Made by a program: the position numbers and the translations under genes. A stretch of 64,000 bases of DNA, from the NCBI RefSeq assembly GCF_003048775.2, contig NZ_CP049272.1:1240001-1304000 (forward strand). Reading direction: 5' to 3'. Positions 1 through 8,309 of the stretch are shown here, piece by piece. How positions within the stretch are numbered: position 1 is the first letter of the stretch; each line of letters opens with the position of its first letter. Source of the DNA: Campylobacter concisus (GTDB lineage: Bacteria; Campylobacterota; Campylobacteria; Campylobacterales; Campylobacteraceae). A model generated the notes under the pieces. It made no database searches. It saw only the letters and a list, made by a program, of their open reading frames with translations, and had not been told where the DNA came from.

Positions 1-280
1 CTATCGCCTGCGTGGCATGTGCACTTGGTACATCAGCACCAAGGGTTATAAAAAAGCCTACTTTTTTATTTTTTACACTTTGAGAGATAAATTTTTTAAA
101 TTCCTTCTCCGGTGAGCCCTGATCTATATAGTATCCAAGCGCGATAAAATCAAACTCACTCAAATTTATCTCACTCGCATTGGCAAAATTTATCGCCTCA
201 CAGCTAAGCTCACCAGCAATAGCCTCTGCTATCTTTTTTGTATTTCCACTTTTTGATGTATATATCACAATACTTTTCAT
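1..280 (-). CDS. Flavodoxin-family protein (3' end beyond window)
   Basis: The reverse strand from 280 reads MKSIVIYTSKSGNTKKIAEA..., the FMN-phosphate-binding loop signature (T/S-x-S-G-N-T) at the start of flavodoxins, followed by alternating beta/alpha segments. The gene leaves the window at base 1, so only about 93 residues are seen. Its ATG overlaps the TGA of the radical SAM gene by 4 bases (277-280), so the two are translationally coupled. Flavodoxins deliver low-potential electrons to radical SAM enzymes; by context this one probably serves the adjacent heme-degrading enzyme. From memory, a flavodoxin also accompanies the radical SAM protein in fusobacterial heme operons. The partner assignment is inference. 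Confidence 0.85.
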   Translation of the reverse strand, partial: MKSIVIYTSKSGNTKKIAEAIAGELSCEAINFANASEINLSEFDFIALGYYIDQGSPEKEFKKFISQSVKNKKVGFFITLGADVPSAHATQAI

Positions 281-1506
281 AAAAACTCCTTCTTAGAAAT
301 TTCCATCACTGCATTTGCGATAGAATTTCCCCAAAATACGCCATCTTTTGTAAAATTTAAAGAGTCGTTTTCGATTTTTAGATATCCACTTTCCTCACAT
401 TTTTTAAAAAGATCCATAAGCTCATTAGCACACGTCTGGCTCACAAATTTAAAAACACGCTCAAGGCTTATTTGTGGATACTGAAAAAGATTTACAAATC
501 TATCAAACTCCATCTGTCTAGCAGTCATGTGACCCATAACTTTCATCTTTTGACTCATGTTATAGATACCAAACTCCCCTAGCCTACCGCCAGCGCCTTT
601 TCCAAGAGGCAAGACATCAGCGCCTGCGTGAGATAGTCTTATATATTTATATTGGTCCCTACCCTTTTTGGCCACCTTTGTATACTCTAAAATTTCATAG
701 TCGCCTTGACTTAAAATTTCGTCTAAAAATGCGTGATGCAGGCTCTTATCGACTTCTACGTCATAGTAATCCTCGCTTATGGTCTTGCTAAGCACTGAGC
801 CATCTAAAAACTGAAGCGAATAAAAACTCGCACTGTCAATGCCGAGCTCACGCACTAGCTTAGCATCTCTTACTACCTCGTCTATGCTTTCATTAGGATA
901 GTTATATATAATATCAACACAAAGCATTCCACTAAATTTCTCACGCAGATCACGTAGATGTTTTACGGCTCCATCTGAACTATGTGTGCGATTTAGCAGC
1001 TTTCTGCCAGCCTCACTAAATGTTTGCACGCCAATACTGTATCTATTTACACCAAGCTCGTTTAAAAGGCGAAGCTTGCTTATATTTAGATTATGAAGCG
1101 TACTTTCTAGGCTAAATTCACACTCAGGCAAGATATTAAAGCTGCCCTTAAGTGCGTTTATCACCTGCTCTAAGTGCCTCTCTTTTAATATCGTTGGGGT
1201 GCCGCCACCAAAATATACACTACCTATTTTCTTGCTTTTTAAGTAGTTCGTGGCGGAGTATTTTTCTATCTCGCTTAATAGAAATTTTGTATACTCATCA
1301 AGCTCATCCTCAAGCTTTGTCCTATTCATCGAGCAAAACGAGCAGATGTTATCACAAAACGGTACATGGATGTAGATCACTCCTTCATTTTCATCTGGCG
1401 CACTCTCTAAAAATTCCCATAGCTCATCTTCACTCACCATATCAGGTCTTTTTGAAGGAGCTACGCTATGACCTTTTATACGTTTGTTAAACATTTGTAT
1501 ACTCAC
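277..1506 (-). CDS. hutW: HutW/ChuW-type anaerobic heme-degrading radical SAM protein
   Basis: This 409-residue HemN-like radical SAM protein has the cluster motif CDNICSFC (C-x3-C-x2-C) near residue 51 after the YIHVPFC lead, then the GGGTPT SAM-binding motif near residue 100. Members of the ChuW/HutW branch open heme without oxygen and release iron plus a linear tetrapyrrole (anaerobilin). The branch is chosen over HemN/HemW because the gene lies in a heme-import operon next to a flavodoxin, and because its N-terminus carries an extra NKRIKGHSVAPSKRPDM stretch before the catalytic core. The start is GTG in a GTGA overlap with the binding-protein gene; an ATG four codons in is an alternative. 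A coproporphyrinogen oxidase is the main rival assignment. Confidence 0.82.
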   Translation of the reverse strand: MSIQMFNKRIKGHSVAPSKRPDMVSEDELWEFLESAPDENEGVIYIHVPFCDNICSFCSMNRTKLEDELDEYTKFLLSEIEKYSATNYLKSKKIGSVYFGGGTPTILKERHLEQVINALKGSFNILPECEFSLESTLHNLNISKLRLLNELGVNRYSIGVQTFSEAGRKLLNRTHSSDGAVKHLRDLREKFSGMLCVDIIYNYPNESIDEVVRDAKLVRELGIDSASFYSLQFLDGSVLSKTISEDYYDVEVDKSLHHAFLDEILSQGDYEILEYTKVAKKGRDQYKYIRLSHAGADVLPLGKGAGGRLGEFGIYNMSQKMKVMGHMTARQMEFDRFVNLFQYPQISLERVFKFVSQTCANELMDLFKKCEESGYLKIENDSLNFTKDGVFWGNSIANAVMEISKKEFL

Positions 1507-2312
1507 TTGTTAAGTGTGTTAAATAGCTCGTTTGCGGCATCATTTATGCGAGGTGTACCGCGCAAGACAAGACTTGATGGGACGTTTAAAATTTTAGAGT
1601 TCTTGGCCGCACTAGTTGCTTTTAGCACTGGATTTTGCGATAAAAAATCACTACCATCTTTCATGCCTACAACTATTATGAAGTCTGGATTTTGCGCTAG
1701 GATAAATTCATTTTGAACGATTGGCATCGCTCCAGCTAGGCCACCTGCTACGTTTTTCATACCAAATTTAGTAAACATATCCCCAGGCAAGCTAGCATCG
1801 TTAAAAGCAACTAGTGGGGTAGCTGCATAAACGCCTAAAATTTTCTTACCGCTTAAATTTGAGTTTTGAAATTTTAAAAAGTCCTGCTTTATCTTAGCCA
1901 CAAGCTCGCCAGCACGCTCTTTTTTGCCTGTGATATCGCCCATTTTTTCTATATTTTTGCAAATATCATCTACACTATTTGCCTGCATCGTAAGTGTCTT
2001 TATACCAAATTTAGCAAGGTCGGCGTTTACACCATCAGAGTGAAAGCTAGTAACTACAAGGTCAGGCTTTAACTCGACTATACGCTCTAAATTTGGCTTT
2101 GTATAAGTGCCAACGCTCTTTAGCTTTTCCGTCTTATCCTCAGGCCAAATCTTACCAAACTCAAGAGTAGAAATAGCTGCGATCTGATCTTCAGCCTCCA
2201 GCATATACATCATCTCAACCACTGCAGGATCAAGCACAACGATATTTTTAGCACTTAGGCCAACACCACTAAAACCAAGCAAAAAAGCAAAAACTAAAAA
2301 TAATTTTTTCAT
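1503..2312 (-). CDS. chuD: Periplasmic heme/iron-chelate ABC substrate-binding protein
   Basis: A cluster-A (BtuF/FhuD-like) binding protein of 269 residues. A signal peptide (MKKLFLVFAFLLGFSGVGLSA) covers residues 1-21. The mature protein has the two-lobe pattern: VVLDPAVVEMMYML, then LKPDLVVTSF closing lobe one, and a second lobe ending in the NDAANELFNTL helix. The start at 2312 is set by the signal peptide and by AAAGGAG 6-7 bases upstream; the open frame extends further but without such support. It ends in a 4-base overlap with the radical SAM gene. It should capture heme or a related chelate in the periplasm and hand it to the permease. The substrate is inferred from neighbours; vitamin B12 or a siderophore cannot be excluded. 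Confidence 0.82.
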   Translation of the reverse strand: MKKLFLVFAFLLGFSGVGLSAKNIVVLDPAVVEMMYMLEAEDQIAAISTLEFGKIWPEDKTEKLKSVGTYTKPNLERIVELKPDLVVTSFHSDGVNADLAKFGIKTLTMQANSVDDICKNIEKMGDITGKKERAGELVAKIKQDFLKFQNSNLSGKKILGVYAATPLVAFNDASLPGDMFTKFGMKNVAGGLAGAMPIVQNEFILAQNPDFIIVVGMKDGSDFLSQNPVLKATSAAKNSKILNVPSSLVLRGTPRINDAANELFNTLNK

Positions 2313-2331
2313 AAAATCTCCTTTAAAATTA

Positions 2332-3099
2332 TCATTTTGGTAAAACAAATGGCATATCATTTTTATATATGATATCTGCCTTAAGGCCGTAAATTTCATC
2401 TAAAATTTCTGGATTATAAAGCTCTCTGACACTCCCTTTGTGAGCTATCACACCGCCTTTTAGCATTAAAATTTCATCACATATTAGTGAGGCTAAATTT
2501 AGATCATGAAGCACAGCTATGGTGACTAAATTTAGCTCACGAGTAAGATGCGAGCAAAGCTTTAACACCTCTATAGCATGGCTTAGATCAAGAGCTGATG
2601 TAGGCTCATCTAGCAGCAAAACTTTAGGCTCGCTAACTATTGCACGAGCAAGCAAAGCTCTAGCAAATTCGCCACCACTTAATGAGTTTGCCACTCGGTC
2701 TTTAAATTTATCCAGTCCGAAAGTCTGTAAAGCCTCATCAACTAGCGCAATATCGTGAGAGCTATAACCACTAAAAGAGCTTTTTAGATGAGCATATCTG
2801 CCCATCAAAACAAGCTCAAAAACACTTAATGGCATCGTAAGTGCGCTTTTTTGAGGTACAAAACTAGTCGTTCTTGCAAGCTCCTTTGTGCTGTAGCTTT
2901 GTACATCTTTTTCTAAAATTTTGACACTTCCAGTGCTTGGAGAAAGCAAATTTAAGATACATTTTAAAAGTGTTGATTTGCCACATCCATTAGAGCCCAA
3001 AAGACCTATAAATTTTCCACTTTTAGCAGTAAAGCTTATATTTTTTAGCACACTTGTTTGCGCGTATGAAAAGCTTAAGTTTGATACTTCTACGCTCAA
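2332..3099 (-). CDS. chuC: Heme/iron-chelate ABC transporter ATPase
   Basis: A 255-residue FepC/HmuV-type ATPase. Walker A GSNGCGKST lies near residue 35, the signature LSGGEFARALLARA near 140 (glutamate replaces the common Q after SGG), Walker B VLLLDEPTSALD near 160, and the switch histidine in AVLHDLNLAS near 197. The start is a TTG whose last two bases overlap the permease stop (TTGA, 3096-3099), with AAGGAGTG just upstream, so translation is coupled to the permease. It powers import by the neighbouring permease and binding protein. Confidence 0.88.
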   Translation of the reverse strand: MSVEVSNLSFSYAQTSVLKNISFTAKSGKFIGLLGSNGCGKSTLLKCILNLLSPSTGSVKILEKDVQSYSTKELARTTSFVPQKSALTMPLSVFELVLMGRYAHLKSSFSGYSSHDIALVDEALQTFGLDKFKDRVANSLSGGEFARALLARAIVSEPKVLLLDEPTSALDLSHAIEVLKLCSHLTRELNLVTIAVLHDLNLASLICDEILMLKGGVIAHKGSVRELYNPEILDEIYGLKADIIYKNDMPFVLPK

Positions 3100-4079
3100 T
3101 GCACACTCCTTTTTAGATAAAGTGCTAAAAATAGAAAAAATGGCGCTCCAAAAAACGCACTAATAACGCCAACTGGCACTTCAACCGGGCTTAAAACACT
3201 CTTCCCCACTACGTCACAAGCTAGCAAAAACGCTCCTCCTCCAAGAGTAGAAAGCGGCAGTAAAATAGCGTTGTTTGAGGTATTTAAAAGCATTCTAAAA
3301 GAGTGTGGAATAATGAGCCCAACAAAGCCTATCATGCCGGTAAATGCGACCGAAAAAGCAACCGTGAGCGAAGCTATGACAAGCAGACGCTTCTTAAGTG
3401 CATCGACATCTATACCAAGGCTTTTTGCCTCGTCTTCCCCGCTTAAAAGTATCGTTAACTCAAAGCGTTTTAGATAAAAATATATCATGCAAAAGATAAG
3501 CGGAACAGCGATAATGCCGACCTTTTGCCATGAAGCAGAACCTAAATAACCCATCATCCATGCCACTATCTTAAAACTATCTTCACCTATAAGATATGTC
3601 GCAAAACTCGTAAATGCCCCTAGAAAAGATGAAAAGGCGATACCAACTATAAGAAGTGTAGCAATAGAGCGACTACGATTATAAACTCCAAAAATAGCAA
3701 GTGTAAGTAAGCTAGAAGACAAAAAAGCAAAGATGCCATAATAAATTTCAGATAAGCCAAGAAGATATGCCACTACTGCTCCAAATGTCGCAGATGCGGC
3801 TATGCCGATGATATATGGATCTGCAAGCGGATTTAAAAAGACGCTTTGCGTTACAACACCCGAGCTGGCCAAAAGCATACCTATAAGCAGAGCCATTACA
3901 AGCCTTGGTAGTCTAATGTCAAACAAGATGGTCTCTTTCATCTCGTCTATTTTGTTATTAAATATAAAATTTAAAATCTCACTCATGCTTATGTCAGAAC
4001 CGCCTATACTAAGCGAGATAAAAGAGAGCAAAACAATGAGCACAATGAGTAAAATGGCAAGCTTGGTACTACCTTGCAT
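3096..4079 (-). CDS. chuB: Heme/iron-chelate ABC transporter permease (FecCD/BtuC family)
   Basis: A 327-residue, roughly ten-helix inner-membrane permease of the BtuC/FecCD family. Family landmarks include DIRLPRLVMALLIGMLLASSG near the N-terminus, LNPLADPYIIGIAASATFGA, and GMIGFVGLIIPHSFRMLL near the C-terminal coupling helix. The start at 4079 (MQGSTKL) is preferred over an in-frame ATG 12 codons upstream because AAAAGGAAATTT precedes it directly. It is the first gene of the minus-strand heme operon, facing chuZ across a 232-base divergent region with a Fur-like box. No outer-membrane receptor is present in this cluster. Confidence 0.87.
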   Translation of the reverse strand: MQGSTKLAILLIVLIVLLSFISLSIGGSDISMSEILNFIFNNKIDEMKETILFDIRLPRLVMALLIGMLLASSGVVTQSVFLNPLADPYIIGIAASATFGAVVAYLLGLSEIYYGIFAFLSSSLLTLAIFGVYNRSRSIATLLIVGIAFSSFLGAFTSFATYLIGEDSFKIVAWMMGYLGSASWQKVGIIAVPLIFCMIYFYLKRFELTILLSGEDEAKSLGIDVDALKKRLLVIASLTVAFSVAFTGMIGFVGLIIPHSFRMLLNTSNNAILLPLSTLGGGAFLLACDVVGKSVLSPVEVPVGVISAFFGAPFFLFLALYLKRSVH

Positions 4080-4229
4080 AAATTTCCTTTTAATACAAAT
4101 GGCTAAAAACAACAAAAAGCATAAAAATAAGCAGAAAATATAATTTTTAAATAAAAGATATAAATTTTCTAAAATATTATTATTAACTCATAATTTTAAA
4201 AAAATAAGCTTAATTCTCGCTTTAAAAAT

Positions 4230-4248
4230 ATTAATGATAATTTTAATC
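4230..4248. promoter_or_regulatory. Fur-like box between the heme operon and chuZ
   Basis: ATTAATGATAATTTTAATC matches the classical 19-bp Fur consensus GATAATGATAATCATTATC at 14 positions, by hand alignment. It lies about 20 bases upstream of a -10-like TATGAT (4268-4273) for chuZ, so it would cover the -35 region. A second weaker candidate is around 4177-4195. Placement in a divergent heme-locus promoter supports it; binding is inferred. Confidence 0.6.
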
Positions 4249-4311
4249 AATTTTAAGTTTTCTTTAGTATGATTTTGCGATTTTTAATTTTATTTTTTAA
4301 GGAGAACGGTT

Positions 4312-5046
4312 TTGAAACAAAGAGCATTAGACCACATGAATAAGGACCATCTGGATATAGTGATCGAATTTTGTAAGAAATTTAGTGGTGTAGCTGAGCC
4401 TACAAACGTAAAAATGACTGATATAAACGAAGATGGCATGGAAATAACATGCAATCAGGCAAAAACATTTGTACCATTTTTAAGCAAAGCAGGCGGAGAT
4501 GGTTTTAGAGAGTCGATCATCGAACTTTATATGAGCATCAAGGGCGATACAAACAGCTCTAGTGTGCAAGGCGGAATGATGAAATTTATAAATAGCTTTA
4601 AGACTGTTGTGATCTCAAGCATTCTTGACGGACAAGCGGTTTCGTCGTATTCACCTTTTATAAAAGAAAACGATGAGTTTTATATCTGCATATCATCAGT
4701 AGCAGATCACTACCACTCAATAAAACAAAACCCGGATAAAATTTCACTCCTTTTTATTCAGGATGAAAAAGATGCAAAAAGTCTATTTGCTCGTGTAAGA
4801 GTAAGCTTTGAAGCTAAAGCTGAGTTTATGAGCGACAGTGTAAGAGATGAATTTATATCAAAATTTGAGAGTGCCTTTGCAAATGAATCAGCACTTGCAT
4901 TTATTAAAGAGATGAAAGACTTCTATATAGTAAAACTCACCCCAACAAAAGGTAGATATGTAAAAGGCTTTGGCGCAGCATATGACACAGTAGGACTCCA
5001 AGTTGTCGATAGTGGCAGAGTAAACAACCCTCACACTAAAAAATAA
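4312..5046 (+). CDS. chuZ: ChuZ/HugZ heme oxygenase
   Basis: A 244-residue protein of the HugZ/ChuZ split-barrel family, the oxygen-dependent heme oxygenase of Campylobacter and Helicobacter. The first ~80 residues are a DUF2470-like segment opening with RALDHMNKDHLDIVIEFC. The flavin-reductase-like split barrel follows (residues ~95-220, e.g. SSYSPFIKENDEFYICISSVADHYHSIKQNPDKISLLFI), and the C-terminus carries KGFGAAYD near a family heme-contact region. It begins with TTG at 4312 preceded by AAGGAG at good spacing. It is divergent from the heme importer and ends at a strong terminator. Product: cleaved tetrapyrrole plus free iron. Confidence 0.9.
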   Translation: MKQRALDHMNKDHLDIVIEFCKKFSGVAEPTNVKMTDINEDGMEITCNQAKTFVPFLSKAGGDGFRESIIELYMSIKGDTNSSSVQGGMMKFINSFKTVVISSILDGQAVSSYSPFIKENDEFYICISSVADHYHSIKQNPDKISLLFIQDEKDAKSLFARVRVSFEAKAEFMSDSVRDEFISKFESAFANESALAFIKEMKDFYIVKLTPTKGRYVKGFGAAYDTVGLQVVDSGRVNNPHTKK

Positions 5047-5051
5047 TCACT

Positions 5052-5077
5052 TTTGTAAGACCATTTGGTCTTACAAA
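5052..5077 (+). terminator. Rho-independent terminator after chuZ
   Basis: Perfect 11-bp stem TTTGTAAGACC / GGTCTTACAAA with an ATTT loop, 5 bases after the chuZ stop and followed by a T/A-rich tract. Confidence 0.9.
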
Positions 5078-5293
5078 TTTACACCTCTTAAAATTTATTT
5101 TTTGCTTTACTATAAAAATTTAAATAATACAAATAGTAACATTTTTGCTTTTTATCATAAAAATGGCTTAGGTTTGCCTGAACTTGAGCAAATCTAGCAT
5201 CAAAATTCCTCAATATGCCTATACCTATAATCTAAACTATAAACATATTTCATCCAAACAAGATAGAATCATTATAAAAATTTATTAGAAACT
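5078..5293. other. AT-rich intergenic spacer
   Basis: This stretch separates chuZ from the flaC terminator. I see no reading frame with a ribosome-binding site, no tRNA-like fold and no clear promoter. Confidence 0.6.
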
Positions 5294-5294
5294 A

Positions 5295-5323
5295 AAAAAG
5301 AATTTACCGGCGCAAGACCGGTA
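5295..5323 (-). terminator. Rho-independent terminator of flaC
   Basis: On the minus strand TACCGGtcttgcgCCGGTA forms a 6-bp GC-rich stem, followed by a T-rich tail (cttttttag) 5-30 bases after the flaC stop. Confidence 0.85.
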
Positions 5324-5328
5324 AAAAT

Positions 5329-6084
5329 TTATTCAGCTAGAAGTTTATCTAGTTTTGCGGCCAAGCTCGTAGTATCATGAGCTTTGGCTAAGCTCGCAGC
5401 ATGTAGCTTTAAATTTGCTTGTAAATTTTCTTCCAAGCTCTTTGCGATATCGCTGCTATCAAGATTTTCTACACTATTAGCATTTGCCACGCTCCTTGCG
5501 GCTAGAGCATTTATGCCTCTAAATACAGCATTTTGTGTTGATCCGATCTCTGAGCGAAGTGAATTTATATTTTTTAAAATTTCACCTGTATTTGAGCCGT
5601 CATCTTTTACATTTAAAAGAGCATTTGTACCCAAATTTATATTTTTTGTACTCTCGCCTGTAAAAAATCCAAGCTCAGCATCAAATACGTTTTTACCGTT
5701 AAATTTAGCCTCTTTTACGCTATCATTCATAGCATTTCTTAGTGCGTTGATTTCGCTCTTTATGCCTTTTTGTTCATTTGCCGAGAGAGTAGGATTTGTA
5801 AGCTTACTTGAAAGCTCACCTATTCTATCCGTACTTTTACTTAAATTTAAAAGCGTTGAGTCAGCGATTTGAAGCATACCGATCATATCGTTTGCATTTG
5901 CCAAACCTTCGTTCAAGACATTTGTTTGTGAAAGCAAACTCTCTGCGATTTGCAAATTTGCACCTGATGCTTTGATCTCGCTATTTGCAGAGATAGCATT
6001 TAACGCTTTCTTCTCACTATTTTTTGCTTGATCTAAATAATAGTTTCCTGAAGCCTGGTTTGCAGTATAAGTTCCTAACTTCAT
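5329..6084 (-). CDS. flaC: FlaC-like secreted flagellin
   Basis: At 251 residues this is about half the length of a filament flagellin. It keeps the conserved helical D0/D1 ends: the N-terminal NYYLDQAKNSEKKALNAISA and ANLQIAESLLSQTNVLNEGLANANDMIGMLQIADSTL, and a C-terminal coiled segment ending in SLAKAHDTTSLAAKLDKLLAE. The variable D2/D3 region is essentially missing. Length and layout match C. jejuni FlaC, which is exported through the flagellar type III apparatus and released or bound to host cells rather than building the filament. AAAAAGGAG precedes the ATG. It is monocistronic, bounded by hisD upstream and its own terminator. A sigma-28 promoter is expected, but I could not identify a convincing one. 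Confidence 0.85.
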   Translation of the reverse strand: MKLGTYTANQASGNYYLDQAKNSEKKALNAISANSEIKASGANLQIAESLLSQTNVLNEGLANANDMIGMLQIADSTLLNLSKSTDRIGELSSKLTNPTLSANEQKGIKSEINALRNAMNDSVKEAKFNGKNVFDAELGFFTGESTKNINLGTNALLNVKDDGSNTGEILKNINSLRSEIGSTQNAVFRGINALAARSVANANSVENLDSSDIAKSLEENLQANLKLHAASLAKAHDTTSLAAKLDKLLAE

Positions 6085-6168
6085 AACAACTCCTTTTTAA
6101 TAATTCGCTATGGATTCTACTATAAATTCTATAAAGAGTTGCAAAATCTCTATAAAATCCATTTTTAT

Positions 6169-7461
6169 TTACTCTTCTAGCCTCACTGCAACTGATTTTT
6201 TATGAGCGGTTAGTCCTTCAGCTTCGGCTAGCTGCATACATGATTTGCCAAGATGCATGATACCTTTTCTACTCACTGAAATGATCGAACTTCGCTTCAT
6301 GAAATTTTCAACTCCAAGCGGTGAGTAAAATCTTGCACTTCCGCCAGTTGGCAATGTGTGATTTGGCCCAGCTATATAATCTCCCATCGCTTCAGGTGTA
6401 AAGTGTCCAAAAAATATAGCTCCCGCGTGCTTTACCTCATCCATATAGCTTAAAGCGTCATTTGTAGCGATCTCTAGGTGCTCCACTGCGAGCTCATTCA
6501 TGAGAGTAAAACACTCTTTTAGATCTTTTGCTACTATTATTGCGGCTTTATTTCTTATGCTTGCACTTGCGATCGGCTCACGTTTTAGTGTCTTTAACTC
6601 ATCTTCAATGTGTCTTTGCACAGCCCTTGCAAAGGCTTCCACTGGCGTTATCAAAAAGGCACTTGCTATCTCGTCATGCTCGGCTTGAGAGAGCATATCG
6701 ATAGCTATATGTCGAGGATCGGCACTATCATCAGCGATCACGCCTATCTCACTTGGACCAGCGATCATGTCAATATTTACGTCGCCATAGACTAGCTTTT
6801 TAGCAGTCGCTACGTAGATATTGCCAGGTCCTGTGATGACATCAACTTTTGGTACTGTTGCGGTTCCGTATGCCATCGCCGCAATGGCACTTGCGCCTCC
6901 TACTTTAAAGGCTGTTTTTATGCCGCAAAGGTGCATAGCCGCAAGAAGCAGAGGATTTACCTTTCCATTTGGTGCTGGGGTGCAGACAACGATCTCTTTT
7001 ACGCCAGCTACAATCGCTGGGATCGCATTCATAAGAAGCGAGCTAGGATATGCCGCCTTACCACCTGGGATGTAAAGGCCGGCACGATCAACTGCGGTGT
7101 ATTTTGCGCCAAGTAAGATGTCGTGCTCGTCTTTGTAGGTCCAGTCGCTTGGCTTTGTACGCTCGTGGTAGCTTTTTATCCTATCGTGGGCTAAATTTAA
7201 AGCTACTCTCAAAGCATTGTCTAGCGAATTATAGGCAGCTTCCATCTCTTTAACGTCGATTATTATGTCGTTTTTACTTGTAACGCTAAATTTATCAAAT
7301 TTAGCTATCTGCGCAAAAAGTGCACTATCGCCATCTTTTCTTATCTCATCTATTATTCCAGCAACCACCGGCATTACAGCACTCATGTCATTATCACTTC
7401 GTTTAACAAGCTGTAAAAATTTACTCTCAAAATCAGCGTCACTACTATGAAAAAATTTCAT
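6169..7461 (-). CDS. hisD: Histidinol dehydrogenase
   Basis: HisD (430 residues, normal length) oxidises L-histidinol to L-histidine in two NAD-dependent steps. Recognisable blocks are DRAGLYIPGGKAAYPSSLLMNAIPA, VDVITGPGNIYVATAKKLV, DMIAGPSEIGVIAD and SQAEHDE (Zn ligands and catalytic Glu/His region), with GPNHTLPTGG toward the C-terminus. The ATG overlaps the stop of the PLP enzyme gene (ATGA, 7458-7461), and its Shine-Dalgarno AAAGGAG lies inside that upstream gene. It is the last gene of the coupled run beginning at peb4; the other his genes are not nearby. A weak hairpin at about 6110-6160 may end transcription. Confidence 0.95.
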   Translation of the reverse strand: MKFFHSSDADFESKFLQLVKRSDNDMSAVMPVVAGIIDEIRKDGDSALFAQIAKFDKFSVTSKNDIIIDVKEMEAAYNSLDNALRVALNLAHDRIKSYHERTKPSDWTYKDEHDILLGAKYTAVDRAGLYIPGGKAAYPSSLLMNAIPAIVAGVKEIVVCTPAPNGKVNPLLLAAMHLCGIKTAFKVGGASAIAAMAYGTATVPKVDVITGPGNIYVATAKKLVYGDVNIDMIAGPSEIGVIADDSADPRHIAIDMLSQAEHDEIASAFLITPVEAFARAVQRHIEDELKTLKREPIASASIRNKAAIIVAKDLKECFTLMNELAVEHLEIATNDALSYMDEVKHAGAIFFGHFTPEAMGDYIAGPNHTLPTGGSARFYSPLGVENFMKRSSIISVSRKGIMHLGKSCMQLAEAEGLTAHKKSVAVRLEE

Positions 7462-8309
7462 TTATGCTCCTTTAATTTTAATTTTCTCTCGTATCTTTGT
7501 CTTTGTGTAATGTTACCTAAAATTCCGCCCTGGTGGATATATAAAATTTCAGCTCCAAGCTTATCTAAATTTGCAAAAAGCGTGATAAAGCCAACAGGGT
7601 CATACACTAGGTCAAATTCTACACCGCTTTTGCACACTTCAAGCCAAATTTCATAAAGCTCTGGGTATAAATTCCCAAAATGATACTTCCTTGGTGGATT
7701 TAAAATTTGCACTTTACTATTTTTGTCTAGCTCATAAATTTGCTTTTTTAGATAGTCGCCATCCCCCACGCAAGGAGTTGTAAAAACGTTAAGATCGGTA
7801 TGCTTTGCCAGATAGCATGCGCTTGTGCCTGTGCCTGAGGGTAAAAAGATATCAGGCCTTATGCCACTTTTTTTGCTCCACTCATTTATCTCATTTGCCT
7901 GCGTGATAAAGCCAAGCTCGGCTTCACTCTGCGCTACGCCCTCGTTTATAAATAGTGTGTTTTGGCTCTTTGCTAGCTCTTTAGCAAATTTCTCACGCTC
8001 CTCTTTTACAAAAATTTCCATGCCATTTTCAAGTGCAAATTTGAAATTTCCTACTGGATCTTGCTCTAAATTTGAGCTTAGATGAGAGACGACGTAGTAA
8101 AATTTGAGTCCCTTTATCTTAGCAAAAAGACTTAGACTATACATCGCATTTGACTGGCTTGAGCCGTGAGATACGATGGCTTGGATGCCGTGTAGATCAG
8201 CTTTTAAAAAATACTCTAGTTTTCTTGCTTTGTTGCCGTTAAACTCGCCTAGCAGGTCATCTCTTAAAAGCCAAAATTCTCGCCCTCTTAAGCAAATTTT
8301 ATCAATCAC
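7458..8309 (-). CDS. PLP-dependent ACC deaminase/D-cysteine desulfhydrase-like protein
   Basis: A 283-residue fold-type II PLP enzyme of the ACC-deaminase/D-cysteine desulfhydrase group. The PLP lysine motif is in GEFNGNKARKLEYFL (residues ~22-36), VSHGSSQSNAMYSLSLFAK supplies the substrate/phosphate loop, and PSGTGTSACYLA corresponds to the glycine/serine PLP-phosphate loop. It is shorter than typical members (about 330 residues). The start is GTG at 8309, overlapping the stop of the MotB-like gene by 8 bases, with GGAG upstream. The substrate cannot be told from sequence; neighbours (hisD, motor pair) give no consistent hint. Confidence 0.75.
   Translation of the reverse strand: MIDKICLRGREFWLLRDDLLGEFNGNKARKLEYFLKADLHGIQAIVSHGSSQSNAMYSLSLFAKIKGLKFYYVVSHLSSNLEQDPVGNFKFALENGMEIFVKEEREKFAKELAKSQNTLFINEGVAQSEAELGFITQANEINEWSKKSGIRPDIFLPSGTGTSACYLAKHTDLNVFTTPCVGDGDYLKKQIYELDKNSKVQILNPPRKYHFGNLYPELYEIWLEVCKSGVEFDLVYDPVGFITLFANLDKLGAEILYIHQGGILGNITQRQRYERKLKLKEHK

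Noticed and set aside
5384-5872. Long open frames antisense to flaC, hisD, dnaK, ligA and others
   Set aside because: They lack ribosome-binding sites and recognisable domains and mirror the codon pattern of clear genes on the other strand.
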